DNA of 64,000 nt, taken from positions 806,001 through 870,000 of the forward strand of contig NZ_LT960611.1 of the NCBI RefSeq assembly GCF_900233005.1, written 5' to 3'. Shown here piece by piece: positions 34,184 to 44,406 of the stretch. Position 1 is the first letter of the stretch, and every line of letters starts with the position of its first letter. The stretch comes from Vibrio tapetis subsp. tapetis (GTDB lineage: Bacteria; Pseudomonadota; Gammaproteobacteria; Enterobacterales; Vibrionaceae). Below the pieces are notes generated by a model. That model had not been told where the DNA came from, did no database searches, and saw only the letters and a list, made by a program, of their open reading frames with translations. The position numbers and the translations under genes are program-made.

Positions 34184-37100
34184 TCAAGCAAAGTCTATGC
34201 CAACGTCGGATTGAAAATCTGAGATGACATTTTTTACTCGCTTATCCGACACAGGATAAGGCGTGCCTAACTGTTGAGCAAAAAAGCTCACTCGAAGCTC
34301 TTCTAGCATCCAGCGAACTTCTTTAACAGGCTCTGGTACTGGCACACCTTTCGGGATCTTATTCAACAGCTCTTTGTAGTCGTTTGTTACCGACTCTATT
34401 CGGATCATGTGTAATCGATCTTTATTTGGGTCAATCGGCAGTTTTTCCATTCTACGCTCAATCGCTTTCATATAGCGAAGAATATCGGGTAAACGCTTCC
34501 AACCACATTCCGTTGCAAAACCTTTAAAGATCAAACTTTCAATTTGGGCTTTAATGTCCGACAAAGCAAACGCCATGGTAAAGTCGATTTTTCCCTTTAG
34601 TTTCTTATTAATTGCAAAAGCCGTCGTTAGGATAGTTTCCACTTGCTGGGCAATGTCCACAACGGTATCGCCTAGCTCTGCTCTGATCTTTTCTTTGGTT
34701 TGCTCGAACTGTTCAGGGTCCCAGACCATGCCACCATTTTGTTCGAGTAGCTTATCAATGCCACAAGAAATACAGTCATCAATCAAATCAAGCACTTTAC
34801 CGTAAGGGTTAAAGTATAAGCCCAGTTTTGATTTGTTCGGCAAGTTAGAGTGCAAGTACTTAATCGGTGATGGCACATTCAACAGCACCAAACGACGCTG
34901 ACCTTGGCGCATGGCCGAATGTTGCTCTTGCTCTGTTTCAAATAGCTTTATTTCAACACTGTCTTTGTTATCCACCAGTGCTGGGTAGGCTTTCACTTCA
35001 AAACCACCACGTTTCTGCTGGTAGACTTTTGGCAATTCGCCAAAGCTCCACGTATGTAGGCCTTGCTGTTCAATATCATCATCCGCCACTTGTGACAGAG
35101 TCTCTTGAACCTTATCTTTCAAACTCTCTTTGAGTTCGTAAATATTTTTATGTTCTTTTAGCTTACGGTTACGATGATCAACCGCACGATACGTTACCTT
35201 CAAGTGCTCAGGGATTTGCTCTAACTTCCAGTCTTCTCGTAAAACTTCAACCCCAGTAATGCGACGAAGCTCTTTCTCGAGCGCATCTAACAATGGCGTT
35301 TCCATTGGTGTGACACGGGCTAAAAATGCATCGGCATAGTTAGGAGCAGGGACGAAATTGCGTCGCAGTGTTTTTGGCAAAGACTTAATTAAGCTCACAA
35401 CCAATTCATGTCGTAAACCCGGAATCTGCCAATCGAAGCCGGTTTGATCCACCTGATTCAAAATAGGTAACGGCAGATGAACGGTTACCCCATCGTTGTC
35501 GTCGCCGGGTTCAAATTGGTAGCTCAATTTAAGCTTCAGACCATCTTGATGCCAAAAGTTTGGGTAGTCCAAGTCGGTAATGTGGCTAGCATCGCCCTTA
35601 AATAGCATCTCTTTTTCAAAGTTCAGCAATTCAGGCTCAGATTGAGATTTAATTTTCCACCAGCTGTCAAAATGCTTGCCTGAAACCGCTTCTGTACTAA
35701 CACGTTGATCATAAAAATCGGCCAATTCGTCGTCGTCGATCAAAATATCGCGGCGACGAGATTTGTGCTCTAATTCTTCAACCTCTTGCAAAAGCTTGCG
35801 GTTTTGCTTGAAGAACTTGTGCTTGGTTTCCCACTCACCTTCAACCAACGCAGAACGAATGAAAATTTCACGGCTCACAACAGGATCGATGTTGCCATAA
35901 TTAATGGTGCGTTTAGGCACAATTGGGATGCCATAAAGCATCACTTTTTCATGCGCCATTACCGCAGATTGCTTCTTAGACCAATGTGGTTCGCTATAGC
36001 TCCGCTTTATTAAGTGCTTCGCTAAAGGCTCGATCCATTCCGGTTGGATTTTGGCAATAATGCGCCCCCAAAGCTTGGAGGTTTCAACTAATTCAGCTGA
36101 CATAATCCACTTAGGCTGTTTCTTAAATAACCCAGAAGCTGGGAAGATATTGAAACGAGCGTTACGAGCACCTTGGTACTCGTTCTTTTCTTGGTCTTTA
36201 ACGCCAATATGCGATAGCAGCCCAACCAGCAAGGCACTATGAATACTTTGATAACTGCCCGGCTGTGAATTCAACTTGGTGTCCATTTCTCGCATGGCTT
36301 GATGGACTTTGAAGTACACATCTTGCCACTCACGAACACGCAGGTAATTGAGGTACTCTTTCTTACATTGCTTACGGAATTGATTCCCAGAAAGTGCTTT
36401 TTGTTGCTCTTGAATATAATCCCATAGGTTAACAAACGTAATGAAATCAGATTCTTTATCATTAAAGCGACGATGTTGCTCGTCAGCCGCTTGCTGTTTT
36501 TCGCTCGAGCGTTCACGCGGGTCTTGTATAGACAACGCAGACACGATCACCATCACCTCTTTAAGGCAACCAATTCGTGACGCTTCAATCACCATGCGAG
36601 CCAAACGAGGATCAATCGGCAAACGCGAGATCTGACGGCCTAGTGGTGTCAGTCGCTTTTTAGAATCTTCCTCTTTCTTGGTACTGACGGCAAGCGCACC
36701 CAATTCTTCCAGCAGGCGCACGCCATCTTGAATATTGCGTTTATCTGGCGCTTCTACAAATGGGAAAGCCTGGATGTCACCCAAACCTAATGCCGTCATT
36801 TGCAAAATAACCGACGCCAAGTTGGTTCTTAATATTTCAGGATCGGTAAATTCAGGGCGCGATAAGAAATCGTCTTCAGAATACAGTCGAATACAAATAC
36901 CTTCATCAACACGGCCACAACGGCCTTTACGTTGATTAGCACTCGCTTGAGAAATTGCTTCAATCGGCAGGCGCTGAACTTTGGTTTTGTAACTGTATCG
37001 GCTAATTCGAGCTGTACCCGGGTCAATGACATACTTGATACCCGGCACCGTCAGTGACGTTTCTGCCACGTTTGTTGCCAATACGATGCGGCGGCCAGAA

Positions 37101-38128
37101 TGAGATTGAAATATTTTATTCTGTTCCGCAGAAGACAGGCGCGCATACAAAGGCACCACTTCAGTGTCACGAATTTTACGCTTGGTGAGAGCATCTGCAG
37201 TATCGCGAATTTCTCGTTCGCCATTCATAAAGATCAGGATGTCCCCTACCCCTTCATCGCACAGTTCATCTACCGCTTCAAAAATACCTTCAAGTTGATC
37301 TCGGTCGCTTTCGCCGTCGTCTGCATTTAATGGTCGGTAGCGTGTTTCTACAGGGTAGGTGCGCCCCGACACTTCAATGATTGGAGCATCTCTAAAGTGC
37401 TTTGAAAAACGTTGTGGGTCTATCGTCGCCGAAGTGATGATCACTTTCAGGTCTGGACGGCGAGGAAGCAATTCTTTTAGATAACCCAAAATGAAATCGA
37501 TGTTTAAGCTACGTTCGTGCGCTTCATCGATAATAATCGTGTCATATTGGTTAAGAAAACGATCGTGTTGAATCTCAGCCAGTAAAATACCGTCTGTCAT
37601 CAATTTAATTTGAGTGTTTTCAGAAATTTGGTCGTTAAAACGAACTTTATAGCCAACAAACTCCCCGAGCTTGGTTTCCATCTCTTCGGCAATACGGTTT
37701 GCTACTGAGCGCGCGGCTAAGCGACGTGGCTGTGTATGACCAATAAGCCCGTACTTGCCTCGCCCTATTTCACTGCATATTTTAGGGAGTTGTGTTGTTT
37801 TACCCGAACCCGTTTCACCCGCGACGATGACCACTTGGTTCTCTTCAATCGCTTTGGCAATGTCGTCACGCTTTTGACTAACAGGAAGCAGTTCAGGATA
37901 TTCGATGGTCGCGCTTGCAGAGATGCGCTGCTGCGCCGTCATCATTGATTTGGCAATGTCCATTGCAATTTCATCAAATACCGCATTACGAGATTCGTCT
38001 TTTTTTATCTTACTCGCACCGAAAATTCGCTTTTGTAAACGAAAGCGGTCTTTGAACATGCATTCTTTTAGTGCCGCTTTAAGGCTTGCAGCACTGTTTT
38101 GTTGTTTTTTTGGCTGTGACGAGGTCAA
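34184..38128 (-). CDS. hrpA: ATP-dependent RNA helicase HrpA
   Basis: DEAH-box helicase of 1314 residues, close to the usual 1300. Walker A GETGSGKTT lies at 104-112, DEAH at 201-204 followed by ERSLNIDF, SAT motif near 233, and the motif VI sequence QRKGRCGRVDEG near 400. The C-terminal half carries the long DUF3418 extension typical of HrpA. The chosen start is TTG at 38128 with AGG 7 nt upstream; the sequence from there aligns with known HrpA N-termini, and the next ATG (codon 24) would lose conserved residues. It acts in mRNA processing and rescue of stalled ribosomes in related bacteria. Confidence 0.94.
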   Translation of the reverse strand: MTSSQPKKQQNSAASLKAALKECMFKDRFRLQKRIFGASKIKKDESRNAVFDEIAMDIAKSMMTAQQRISASATIEYPELLPVSQKRDDIAKAIEENQVVIVAGETGSGKTTQLPKICSEIGRGKYGLIGHTQPRRLAARSVANRIAEEMETKLGEFVGYKVRFNDQISENTQIKLMTDGILLAEIQHDRFLNQYDTIIIDEAHERSLNIDFILGYLKELLPRRPDLKVIITSATIDPQRFSKHFRDAPIIEVSGRTYPVETRYRPLNADDGESDRDQLEGIFEAVDELCDEGVGDILIFMNGEREIRDTADALTKRKIRDTEVVPLYARLSSAEQNKIFQSHSGRRIVLATNVAETSLTVPGIKYVIDPGTARISRYSYKTKVQRLPIEAISQASANQRKGRCGRVDEGICIRLYSEDDFLSRPEFTDPEILRTNLASVILQMTALGLGDIQAFPFVEAPDKRNIQDGVRLLEELGALAVSTKKEEDSKKRLTPLGRQISRLPIDPRLARMVIEASRIGCLKEVMVIVSALSIQDPRERSSEKQQAADEQHRRFNDKESDFITFVNLWDYIQEQQKALSGNQFRKQCKKEYLNYLRVREWQDVYFKVHQAMREMDTKLNSQPGSYQSIHSALLVGLLSHIGVKDQEKNEYQGARNARFNIFPASGLFKKQPKWIMSAELVETSKLWGRIIAKIQPEWIEPLAKHLIKRSYSEPHWSKKQSAVMAHEKVMLYGIPIVPKRTINYGNIDPVVSREIFIRSALVEGEWETKHKFFKQNRKLLQEVEELEHKSRRRDILIDDDELADFYDQRVSTEAVSGKHFDSWWKIKSQSEPELLNFEKEMLFKGDASHITDLDYPNFWHQDGLKLKLSYQFEPGDDNDGVTVHLPLPILNQVDQTGFDWQIPGLRHELVVSLIKSLPKTLRRNFVPAPNYADAFLARVTPMETPLLDALEKELRRITGVEVLREDWKLEQIPEHLKVTYRAVDHRNRKLKEHKNIYELKESLKDKVQETLSQVADDDIEQQGLHTWSFGELPKVYQQKRGGFEVKAYPALVDNKDSVEIKLFETEQEQHSAMRQGQRRLVLLNVPSPIKYLHSNLPNKSKLGLYFNPYGKVLDLIDDCISCGIDKLLEQNGGMVWDPEQFEQTKEKIRAELGDTVVDIAQQVETILTTAFAINKKLKGKIDFTMAFALSDIKAQIESLIFKGFATECGWKRLPDILRYMKAIERRMEKLPIDPNKDRLHMIRIESVTNDYKELLNKIPKGVPVPEPVKEVRWMLEELRVSFFAQQLGTPYPVSDKRVKNVISDFQSDVGIDFA

Positions 38129-38321
38129 AGCAATACCTATCTGACTATAGCTTTAAAAATTGGCGCGATTGTATCACACACCATTCAATTCCTTAATCTT
38201 TCCGCCTTGTTCGATTTTTTTGAATATGATGAGCACATTTTTCGCCTTATCTCGATTTCTGCAATCGCATAACATCTATCTCAACAACACTGCCTGTTGA
38301 TGAAAATATAAGGAATACAAT

Positions 38322-38909
38322 ATGTCTCGCTTACTCGTACTAAAATCAAGCATCCTTGGTGGCTACTCTCAATCAAACCAAATAATCGAACAACTAACGG
38401 CAACGCAACCTGGTGAGCAAATTATCGAGCGCGATCTTGTGCAAGATGCTTTACCAATGTTGGATATGAATGTGGCAACCGCACTGCGCGGTGGTGATGA
38501 GCTTAGCCCTGAACAACAAGAAATTTTAGCGCTGTCTAACACTCTGATTGAAGAAATTAAGCAATCCGACACCTTGATCATTGCCGCGCCAATGTACAAC
38601 TTTACGGTACCGACGCAGTTAAAAAACTGGGTTGATATGATCGCCCGAGCAGGCGTAACCTTTGCTTATACTGAGCAAGGCCCAAAAGGATTACTTGAAA
38701 ACAAGAAAGCCATTGTCGTGACGACTCGAGGTGGTATCCACAAAGATGCAGCAACCGACATCATCACACCATACTTAACCACGGTGCTTGGCTTTGTTGG
38801 AATTACCAACGTGGAGTTTGTGTACGCGGAAGCATTGAATATGGGTGACGAAATGGCGAAACAAGGCCTAGACAGCGCGAAAGAACAACTTAGCGCTCTA
38901 TCCCTGTAA
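38322..38909 (+). CDS. azoR: FMN-dependent NADH-azoreductase
   Basis: Flavodoxin-fold oxidoreductase of 195 residues that reduces azo dyes and quinones with NADH and FMN. The N-terminal [18 protein letters not shown] phosphate loop, [26 protein letters not shown] and TTRGGIH are the AzoR signatures. AAGGA precedes the ATG. It is divergent from hrpA, has a terminator after it and stands alone. Typical quinone-stress gene; no regulator adjacent. Confidence 0.93.
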   Translation: MSRLLVLKSSILGGYSQSNQIIEQLTATQPGEQIIERDLVQDALPMLDMNVATALRGGDELSPEQQEILALSNTLIEEIKQSDTLIIAAPMYNFTVPTQLKNWVDMIARAGVTFAYTEQGPKGLLENKKAIVVTTRGGIHKDAATDIITPYLTTVLGFVGITNVEFVYAEALNMGDEMAKQGLDSAKEQLSALSL

Positions 38910-38927
38910 CCTTTAATCCAAAATAAC

Positions 38928-38956
38928 AAAGGGTCAGCACTAAGCTGACCCTTTCG
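38928..38956 (+). terminator. Terminator after azoR
   Basis: AAAGGGTCAGC and GCTGACCCTTT, an 11-bp stem with an ACTAA loop, then CGTTTTT. Confidence 0.88.
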
Positions 38957-38993
38957 TTTTTACATTCACGATAAGACGTTTTTATTGAACCAA

Positions 38994-40331
38994 CTAAAAA
39001 TCGTACTGCAAGTAAACCGTGTTGTAGTTACTGCCACCTTTAATACGGCCAAACTGAGAAGCCTTTTCAAAGATAGACGAACGGTGATGCAGAGAGTAAC
39101 CAATCCACATGTTTTCCCAATCTGACTTACCTACGATGTCACCCACGTTGATATCAAAAGATATATCAAGGTAGTTCATCAAAGGGCTGCCATTAGCGTA
39201 CTCTTTTTTCTCAAGTTCACTACTTTCAATATAGGTTGGGTGCTGAACATACGAAACACCTTCTGCCACACCGAATTTCCAACGTACCGGCCAATCAAAT
39301 GTGTAGTACGCTTTGATAGCCACAACGTATTCTGGGCTCGATTTCTGAGTATCACTTTGCCAATGCCATGCCACGCCTGGTGTTAAGTAAACGTCTAACG
39401 GCAGGCCGAACAATTCGTCAGTCAGTGGATGACCATAAAAGAACGACGTCATTTTGTTATTATTTGGATCCGATTCGCCCTTGCCTTGGAAGATATCGCC
39501 CATGTCCGATGGGGTAGCAAAACCTTGAGCAATTCTCATATACGGTTTTGCACCGATCTCTGACTTTCTCGGTACGCTGTTGTCGTTAGAAAAACCAAAG
39601 CCGACAAAATACTCACTTGCCCATTGCTCATTTACGGTACTTGCACCATAAGCGGCGCCATCTAAACGAGTAGCGAAAGCAGAACCCATTAGATACAAAT
39701 TAGAAGTCACATGATAACGAGCCTCAAAGCCCATTTTGAAATCGACGCCACCACCGATTCTCTCCCCTGTTAAACTTTCTGCCGCGTAATATTGAGAATT
39801 GAAATCAGCCGTTTTGTAGCGCATCTGAATACTCGGCTTAAAGTCCCAGCTTTCAGTTAAGTACTCGGCCGTTGCTTTGACGTTACCGTGAAATCGCCCA
39901 TGGCTATCACTTAGCACTTCCACATCGGTATACCAAAACTCATCCATGTTGTGGCGATACTGCATACCCAAATCAAACACGTCTCCGCCAAACTCATTTT
40001 GTTTGGATGCAGGTAAATCAACAAAACGTAAGCGAGTAAATGCGTTTACTTGCCAATCATCTTGTTGGTATAGATGCGCACCACCTTCCAATCCATCCAT
40101 GTAAAAGCGCTCGCCCTGATAATAAAACATAGGAACAAACGTGCTTACCGATGTATCTGAGGTGCCCGGAAAATCATGAACAAGGGAGGCAGAACGATAA
40201 GCGGCGCTTAGTCCCCATTCCTGCTCAGATTGCGCAAATGCAAAAGAGGATGACAGAGCTGAAATAGCGCAAAGCGTTATAATAGGCTTAGAAAGAAGCG
40301 GTTGTTCAAGAAGCTGTTTATTAAAAAGCAT
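38994..40331 (-). CDS. MipA/OmpV-like outer-membrane protein with long C-terminal domain
   Basis: About 445 residues from the ATG at 40331; a TTG three codons earlier is the alternative start. A signal peptide (LSKPIITLCAISALSSSFAFA) precedes EWGLSAAYRSASLVHDFPG. The first half (about 40-265) looks like a MipA/OmpV barrel with VPMFYYQGERFYMDGLEGGAHLY. Ordinary MipA/OmpV proteins are about 250 residues, so this is far longer. The second half (about 265-445) contains WHWQSDTQ, WKFGVAEGVSYV and a terminal GYSLHHRSSIFE...GGSNYNTVYLQYDF that resembles PagL-type outer-membrane lipid A deacylases. It ends in an aromatic barrel signature. Fusion is a hypothesis. Confidence 0.7.
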   Translation of the reverse strand: MLFNKQLLEQPLLSKPIITLCAISALSSSFAFAQSEQEWGLSAAYRSASLVHDFPGTSDTSVSTFVPMFYYQGERFYMDGLEGGAHLYQQDDWQVNAFTRLRFVDLPASKQNEFGGDVFDLGMQYRHNMDEFWYTDVEVLSDSHGRFHGNVKATAEYLTESWDFKPSIQMRYKTADFNSQYYAAESLTGERIGGGVDFKMGFEARYHVTSNLYLMGSAFATRLDGAAYGASTVNEQWASEYFVGFGFSNDNSVPRKSEIGAKPYMRIAQGFATPSDMGDIFQGKGESDPNNNKMTSFFYGHPLTDELFGLPLDVYLTPGVAWHWQSDTQKSSPEYVVAIKAYYTFDWPVRWKFGVAEGVSYVQHPTYIESSELEKKEYANGSPLMNYLDISFDINVGDIVGKSDWENMWIGYSLHHRSSIFEKASQFGRIKGGSNYNTVYLQYDF

Positions 40332-40501
40332 GGATGCCAATACTCATGTTTAACGGTGACAAATTGAAGTTTCGAAGACGAAAGAAAACTAATTGATTCT
40401 TATATCAAGATATATAGCTAAAAAGAGCAATTTACTTTAAGATGCTCGCCACTTTGCCGCTACAATAACGTATATAGCGACGTATAATATAAAAAATCAT
40501 T

Positions 40502-40855
40502 GTGAAAGTATCGGAATTATTAAAATTACTTAAGAATCTTCCAAGTGACCTAGACCTTGACGTCGTTACTGGAGAAGAATGGCTACCAGAACGTTTGCTT
40601 TCTACTAAGCAAGACGGCGATTTCCTATTTCTTGAATTTGACAATCAGCCAGAAGATGTTGGGGGCGAGATCGAAGCCCGAGGTTTTGTCGAACATGAAG
40701 TCACTATGCTCAAAGACAAAATTGTACAACTGATCAGTGAGTCTGATGACATCGATGTTAAAGCGGATGCTTTACTCACCCTACTGCTCATCAGCCATGA
40801 AAACTCCTCTTCTGATGTGATAGAAATCCTAGAAGAAGACGCCAGTCAACATTGA
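40502..40855 (+). CDS. Conserved small protein, unknown function
   Basis: 117 residues from a GTG at 40502; an in-frame TAA 10 nt upstream excludes an earlier start. The Shine-Dalgarno is not visible. The N-terminal half has MKVSELLKLLKNLPSDLDLDVVTGEEWLPERLL and a beta-rich core; the C-terminal half is an acidic helix (LKDKIVQLISESDD, SSSDVIEILEED). No signal or membrane segment, so cytoplasmic. I do not recognise the family with confidence. A terminator follows. Confidence 0.7.
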   Translation: MKVSELLKLLKNLPSDLDLDVVTGEEWLPERLLSTKQDGDFLFLEFDNQPEDVGGEIEARGFVEHEVTMLKDKIVQLISESDDIDVKADALLTLLLISHENSSSDVIEILEEDASQH

Positions 40856-40878
40856 TAAACGTTAATTAGCGAAAAAAA

Positions 40879-40905
40879 AGGAAGCCAAGTGCTTCCTATT
40901 TTTAT
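40879..40905 (+). terminator. Terminator after the 117-residue gene
   Basis: AGGAAGC and GCTTCCT stem with a CAAGT loop, then ATTTTTATT. Confidence 0.8.
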
Positions 40906-40941
40906 TGCAACGATCAATCAGCCCATCTCTAGATCTTATCG

Positions 40942-40983
40942 TTTAGTCTTTAGTCTTTAGTCTTTAGTCTTTAGTCTTTAGTC
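40942..40983. repeat. Tandem 7-bp repeat, TTTAGTC
   Basis: Six perfect head-to-tail copies of TTTAGTC, followed by a decayed copy (TTTAACC). It lies between the convergent ends of the 117-residue gene and the TauE-type gene, in non-coding DNA. Confidence 0.92.
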
Positions 40984-40994
40984 TTTAACCAAAC

Positions 40995-41705
40995 TTAAAC
41001 CGCCTGCCAAATAGCGCCAACGCCACTCACTGCGCACAATACCAACGCTCCGTAACGAATCCAGTTTTTCGAAAAACGATCCACACACTTGCTTGCCAAA
41101 AAGTAGCCTAACCAAGCCGCAGGGATCAGCGGAATCGTGAGTTCAACATGTTGCCAAGTTAAAAAACCGATTGGGATCTGCACAATAAGAGAAATAATAG
41201 AGCTGAAAACAAAGAACGCGGAAAGATTACCACGCAGTGCGTTCGCATCTTGGTGTTGAAGTAGCAATGCCATCGGCGGCCCACCGATACTGGAACTTGT
41301 GCCCATAAAACCAGAAAAGAACCCGGCGATGCCCATTCGCATAGGCGTGGGTTCAATTCGAAACGGCAGCAAACTCACCGCAACCGCCATCAACACGAAA
41401 ATACCAAGCCACAATGACAAACTGGAGACCGAGACGTATAAAAGTAGTGCCCCTCCAGCAATGGAACCCGGAACACGGCCTATAATCGCCGCTTTTAACC
41501 CGCCGAGAGACACATTCGATTTGTGCTTATATGCGTTAAGCAGAGAAATAAACAGCGCGACAAGGCAGATAGGAGCCGGAACATATAACGGAGAAATCAA
41601 GAACAAAAGTGGTGCGGCCACAATAGCCAAACCAAACCCAATAGCACTTTGAACAAATGAGCCAAGAAAAATAAGCCCCATAGCAATTAATGTTGTCGAT
41701 TCCAT
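40995..41705 (-). CDS. TauE/SafE-type (TSUP) anion permease
   Basis: Inner-membrane protein of about 236 residues with about eight helices. The N-terminal GLIFLGSFVQSAIGFGLAIVAAPLL and the central GFFSGFMGTSSSIGGPPMALLL are the two halves of the TSUP signature. The frame extends to 41837, but the extra 44 codons are polar and the ATG at 41705 has GAGGT 7 nt upstream. Members export sulfite, sulfoacetate or similar anions or take up organosulfonates; the substrate is not assignable here. No sulfur gene is next to it. Confidence 0.88.
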   Translation of the reverse strand: MESTTLIAMGLIFLGSFVQSAIGFGLAIVAAPLLFLISPLYVPAPICLVALFISLLNAYKHKSNVSLGGLKAAIIGRVPGSIAGGALLLYVSVSSLSLWLGIFVLMAVAVSLLPFRIEPTPMRMGIAGFFSGFMGTSSSIGGPPMALLLQHQDANALRGNLSAFFVFSSIISLIVQIPIGFLTWQHVELTIPLIPAAWLGYFLASKCVDRFSKNWIRYGALVLCAVSGVGAIWQAV

Positions 41706-41876
41706 GCTCATCACCTCGGCGAAATAGGCCTGTATTCTATCGGCAGCTTCCTGATTTATCGAGCAATATCGAACACATCGTTTGTAAATTGAATGTAAGA
41801 AACCCGAACAAGCCTTGTTTTTATCGCCAATGAACACTATTTATGTAAATAGATGTTTACCAATAAGAGAGTCCAC

Positions 41877-42320
41877 ATGATTGGCGTACTATCCAAAATA
41901 TTCAAGCAACTGGTAGAGGGGCAAGATCTCTCTGCAAGTGACAAATCAAACCCAGACCTTGCGATTGCGTCGCTATTTTGTGAGGTAGCTAACGCTGATC
42001 ATAATGTTGGAAAATTAGAGCAAGAAGCAAAAATATCCATGTTAATGAAAGTGTTAGAGGTGGATGAATCTAAAGCTAAAGTCTTGCTGGAAGCTGCCAT
42101 TGAACAGTCAGAGAACTCCGCATCACTGTATGACTTCACCTCTCAGTTAAGACACTTAGAACAAGAAGAACGTTTCTCTATCGTTAAAGCTATGTGGCAA
42201 GTCGCTTATTCTGATGGTGAACTGGATCCAATGGAAGAAGCGGTTATCCGCAAAGTCGCCGAGCTGTTGTATGTTGATCACGCCGAATTTATCCGAGCCA
42301 AATTGCAAGTTACCGGTTAG
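41877..42320 (+). CDS. TerB-family protein
   Basis: Cytoplasmic all-helical protein of 147 residues with a TerB-like domain: ASLFCEVANADHNVGKLEQEAKI near the N-terminus and its internal repeat AYSDGELDPMEEAVIRKVAELLYV. The acidic residues of these two segments are those proposed to bind metal in TerB. The frame begins at 41853, but AAGAGAG lies just before the ATG at 41877. No other tellurite (ter) gene is nearby, so it is a stand-alone TerB-like protein of unknown partner rather than evidence of tellurite resistance. Confidence 0.85.
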   Translation: MIGVLSKIFKQLVEGQDLSASDKSNPDLAIASLFCEVANADHNVGKLEQEAKISMLMKVLEVDESKAKVLLEAAIEQSENSASLYDFTSQLRHLEQEERFSIVKAMWQVAYSDGELDPMEEAVIRKVAELLYVDHAEFIRAKLQVTG

Positions 42321-42362
42321 ACATCCAAAATCAATACACACAAATGTTGAAAGACAGATTTA

Positions 42363-42393
42363 AAACAGCCCCATTTGATGGCAAATGAGGCTG
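42363..42393 (-). terminator. Terminator of the oligopeptide ABC operon
   Basis: On the minus strand CAGCCTCATTTG, CCAT loop, CAAATGGGGCTG and TTTTAAA. It lies 30 bp after the last gene and between convergent units. Confidence 0.8.
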
Positions 42394-42422
42394 GAAGTTA
42401 ACAGGTTACTTCATAATTAGCA

Positions 42423-43403
42423 TCAATCAGCAAACAGATGGCAAGTAACAAGATGTTCAATACCATTGTCACCAAGGTTGTGCACTTGAGGCACTTCTTT
42501 ACTGCATCGGGTGGTTGCTTGTTTACAGCGAGTTCTAAACGTACAGCCACTTGGTGGGGCAAGCGGTGATGGCACGTCTCCTTCTAATGGAATCGTCTCG
42601 GATACTATGGTTGGATCAGGCACAGGAATCGCCGACAACAAAGCTTGCGTATACGGGTGCTTGGGGTTTCGGTATAGCTCTTCGGCTGGTGCTTTCTCTA
42701 CCATACGACCAAGGTACATCACCCCTACTTCGTCACAAATATGTTGAACGACCGCCAAATCATGAGCAATAAACAAGAACGAAATACCTTTCTTCTCTTG
42801 CAACTCTGCAATTAAATTAAGTACTTGTGCTTGAACTGACACATCTAATGCGGAAACAGGCTCATCTGCAACAATAAACTTAGGCTCTAGTACCAAAGCC
42901 CTGGCGATGCCTACCCTCTGTCTTTGACCGCCAGAAAACTCATGAGGGTAACGATTTAGCGCTTGAGGCCGCAATCCAACAATGGCCATGACTTCGGCTA
43001 TTTTTGCTTCCCGTTCTTCTATCGTACCGACTTCGTGGGTATCTAAAGGCTCACGTAATATGTCATGAATGGTCATTCTAGGGCTTAACGAGGCAAACGG
43101 GTCTTGAAAGATTATCTGCATATCTTTGCGAAGCGCTTTTAAACTCTTTGCGTCTAAGTCGACCACATTCTGACCGTTAATTTTCACGCTGCCAGATGTA
43201 GGCTCTAATAGACGAAGAACACAGCGACCTAATGTCGATTTACCGCAACCCGACTCGCCAACTAACCCTAGAGTTTTGCCTTTTTCAATCTTAAAGCTCA
43301 CATCATCAACCGCTTTACACAGCCCTTTATTACGCTTAAAGAAACTCTTACCCACGGTAAAGTGCTTTTTTAACCCAGAAACTTCTAATAGAACATCGGT
43401 CAT
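42423..43403 (-). CDS. Oligopeptide/dipeptide ABC importer ATPase (OppF/DppF-like)
   Basis: ATP-binding subunit of 326 residues. Walker [16 protein letters not shown], signature [15 protein letters not shown], Walker [14 protein letters not shown] and the H-loop IAHDLAVV are intact. The C-terminal oligo_HPY region (PHEFSG upstream, [15 protein letters not shown] downstream) includes the cysteine cluster of Opp/Dpp ATPases. AGGAG precedes the ATG, which overlaps the OppD-like stop by ATGA. Last of the five-gene importer. Paired with the upstream ATPase as a heterodimer. Confidence 0.93.
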   Translation of the reverse strand: MTDVLLEVSGLKKHFTVGKSFFKRNKGLCKAVDDVSFKIEKGKTLGLVGESGCGKSTLGRCVLRLLEPTSGSVKINGQNVVDLDAKSLKALRKDMQIIFQDPFASLSPRMTIHDILREPLDTHEVGTIEEREAKIAEVMAIVGLRPQALNRYPHEFSGGQRQRVGIARALVLEPKFIVADEPVSALDVSVQAQVLNLIAELQEKKGISFLFIAHDLAVVQHICDEVGVMYLGRMVEKAPAEELYRNPKHPYTQALLSAIPVPDPTIVSETIPLEGDVPSPLAPPSGCTFRTRCKQATTRCSKEVPQVHNLGDNGIEHLVTCHLFAD

Positions 43404-44404
43404 GACATGGCTCCTACCCGTTGGCGTTGATCGTCATAGTTAAAACACGCTACTTGATGCTCAGTCTCACCCAATAATTTAGGCGAACTTTGCTGGCAGT
43501 GAGCAGAGATTTTTTCACAGCGATCCGCAAAACGGCAGCCATTTGGTAAATGGAATAAATCTGGGACTACCCCTTCAATTGTCGGAAGACGTGGTATTTT
43601 CTTATCCCGCACAATAGGGATAGATTTCAAGAGGCCTTGCGTATATGGGTGCTTAGGGTTGGCAAAAATATCCTCAACTCGTCCTTGTTCGATGACTTCA
43701 CCGCAATACATCACCACCACGCGTTTGCAAGACTCGGCAACCACACCCAAATCATGGGTCACGAGTACAACGGCCATATTCAGCTCTTTTTGCAGGCGCA
43801 CCATCTCTTTCATCACTTGCGCTTGAATGGTCACATCTAGCGCTGTCGTCGGCTCATCAGCCAGTAACAGTGATGGCTTACACGAGAGCGCCATAGCAAT
43901 CATCACTCGCTGACGCATGCCGCCAGAAAGCTGGTGAGGGTACTCGTTAACACGTTGCTCTGGTGCCGGAATGCCAACGGTTCTTAGCATGTCAATGGCA
44001 CGCTCTTTCGCTTCAGCTTTAGACACTTTGTTATGGTTACGGATCACATCCACCATTTGAGTGCTGATCTTCAAAACAGGGTTAAGTGCGGTCATCGGCT
44101 CTTGGAATATCATCGAGATATCGTTACCGCGGATCTTGCGATATTCCTTTTCGCTCAGCCCTATTAGCTCGCGTCCTTTAAATTGAATACTTCCATCAAC
44201 GATCTTGCCAGGTGGTGATGGCACTAACCCCATGATAGACAGCGAACTCACCGACTTACCACAACCCGACTCACCCACAATACCAATGGTTTCCCCCGGC
44301 ATTACGTTGAAACTTGCTCCATTGATGGCTCTAACAACGCCTTTATCGGTTTTGAACTCAACCGTTAAGTTGTCGACCTTTAATAAGGGTTCATACTGAG
44401 ACAT
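43400..44404 (-). CDS. Oligopeptide/dipeptide ABC importer ATPase (OppD/DppD-like)
   Basis: ATP-binding subunit of about 334 residues with Walker [16 protein letters not shown], signature [15 protein letters not shown], Walker [13 protein letters not shown] and H-loop VTHDLGVV. It has the C-terminal oligo_HPY extension with a CRFADRCEK cysteine region. The frame can open at a TTG (44410), but AAGG lies 7 nt before the ATG at 44404, so that start is preferred, two bases after the OppC-like stop. Fourth gene of the importer. Confidence 0.93.
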   Translation of the reverse strand: MSQYEPLLKVDNLTVEFKTDKGVVRAINGASFNVMPGETIGIVGESGCGKSVSSLSIMGLVPSPPGKIVDGSIQFKGRELIGLSEKEYRKIRGNDISMIFQEPMTALNPVLKISTQMVDVIRNHNKVSKAEAKERAIDMLRTVGIPAPEQRVNEYPHQLSGGMRQRVMIAMALSCKPSLLLADEPTTALDVTIQAQVMKEMVRLQKELNMAVVLVTHDLGVVAESCKRVVVMYCGEVIEQGRVEDIFANPKHPYTQGLLKSIPIVRDKKIPRLPTIEGVVPDLFHLPNGCRFADRCEKISAHCQQSSPKLLGETEHQVACFNYDDQRQRVGAMS

Positions 44405-44406
44405 GA

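Noticed and set aside
40942..40983. Possible CRISPR array from the heptamer repeats
   Set aside because: Units are 7 bp with no spacers and no cas genes nearby; it is a simple tandem repeat.
41877..42320. Tellurite-resistance locus
   Set aside because: Only a lone TerB-like gene is present; no terA, terC, terD or terZ is adjacent.
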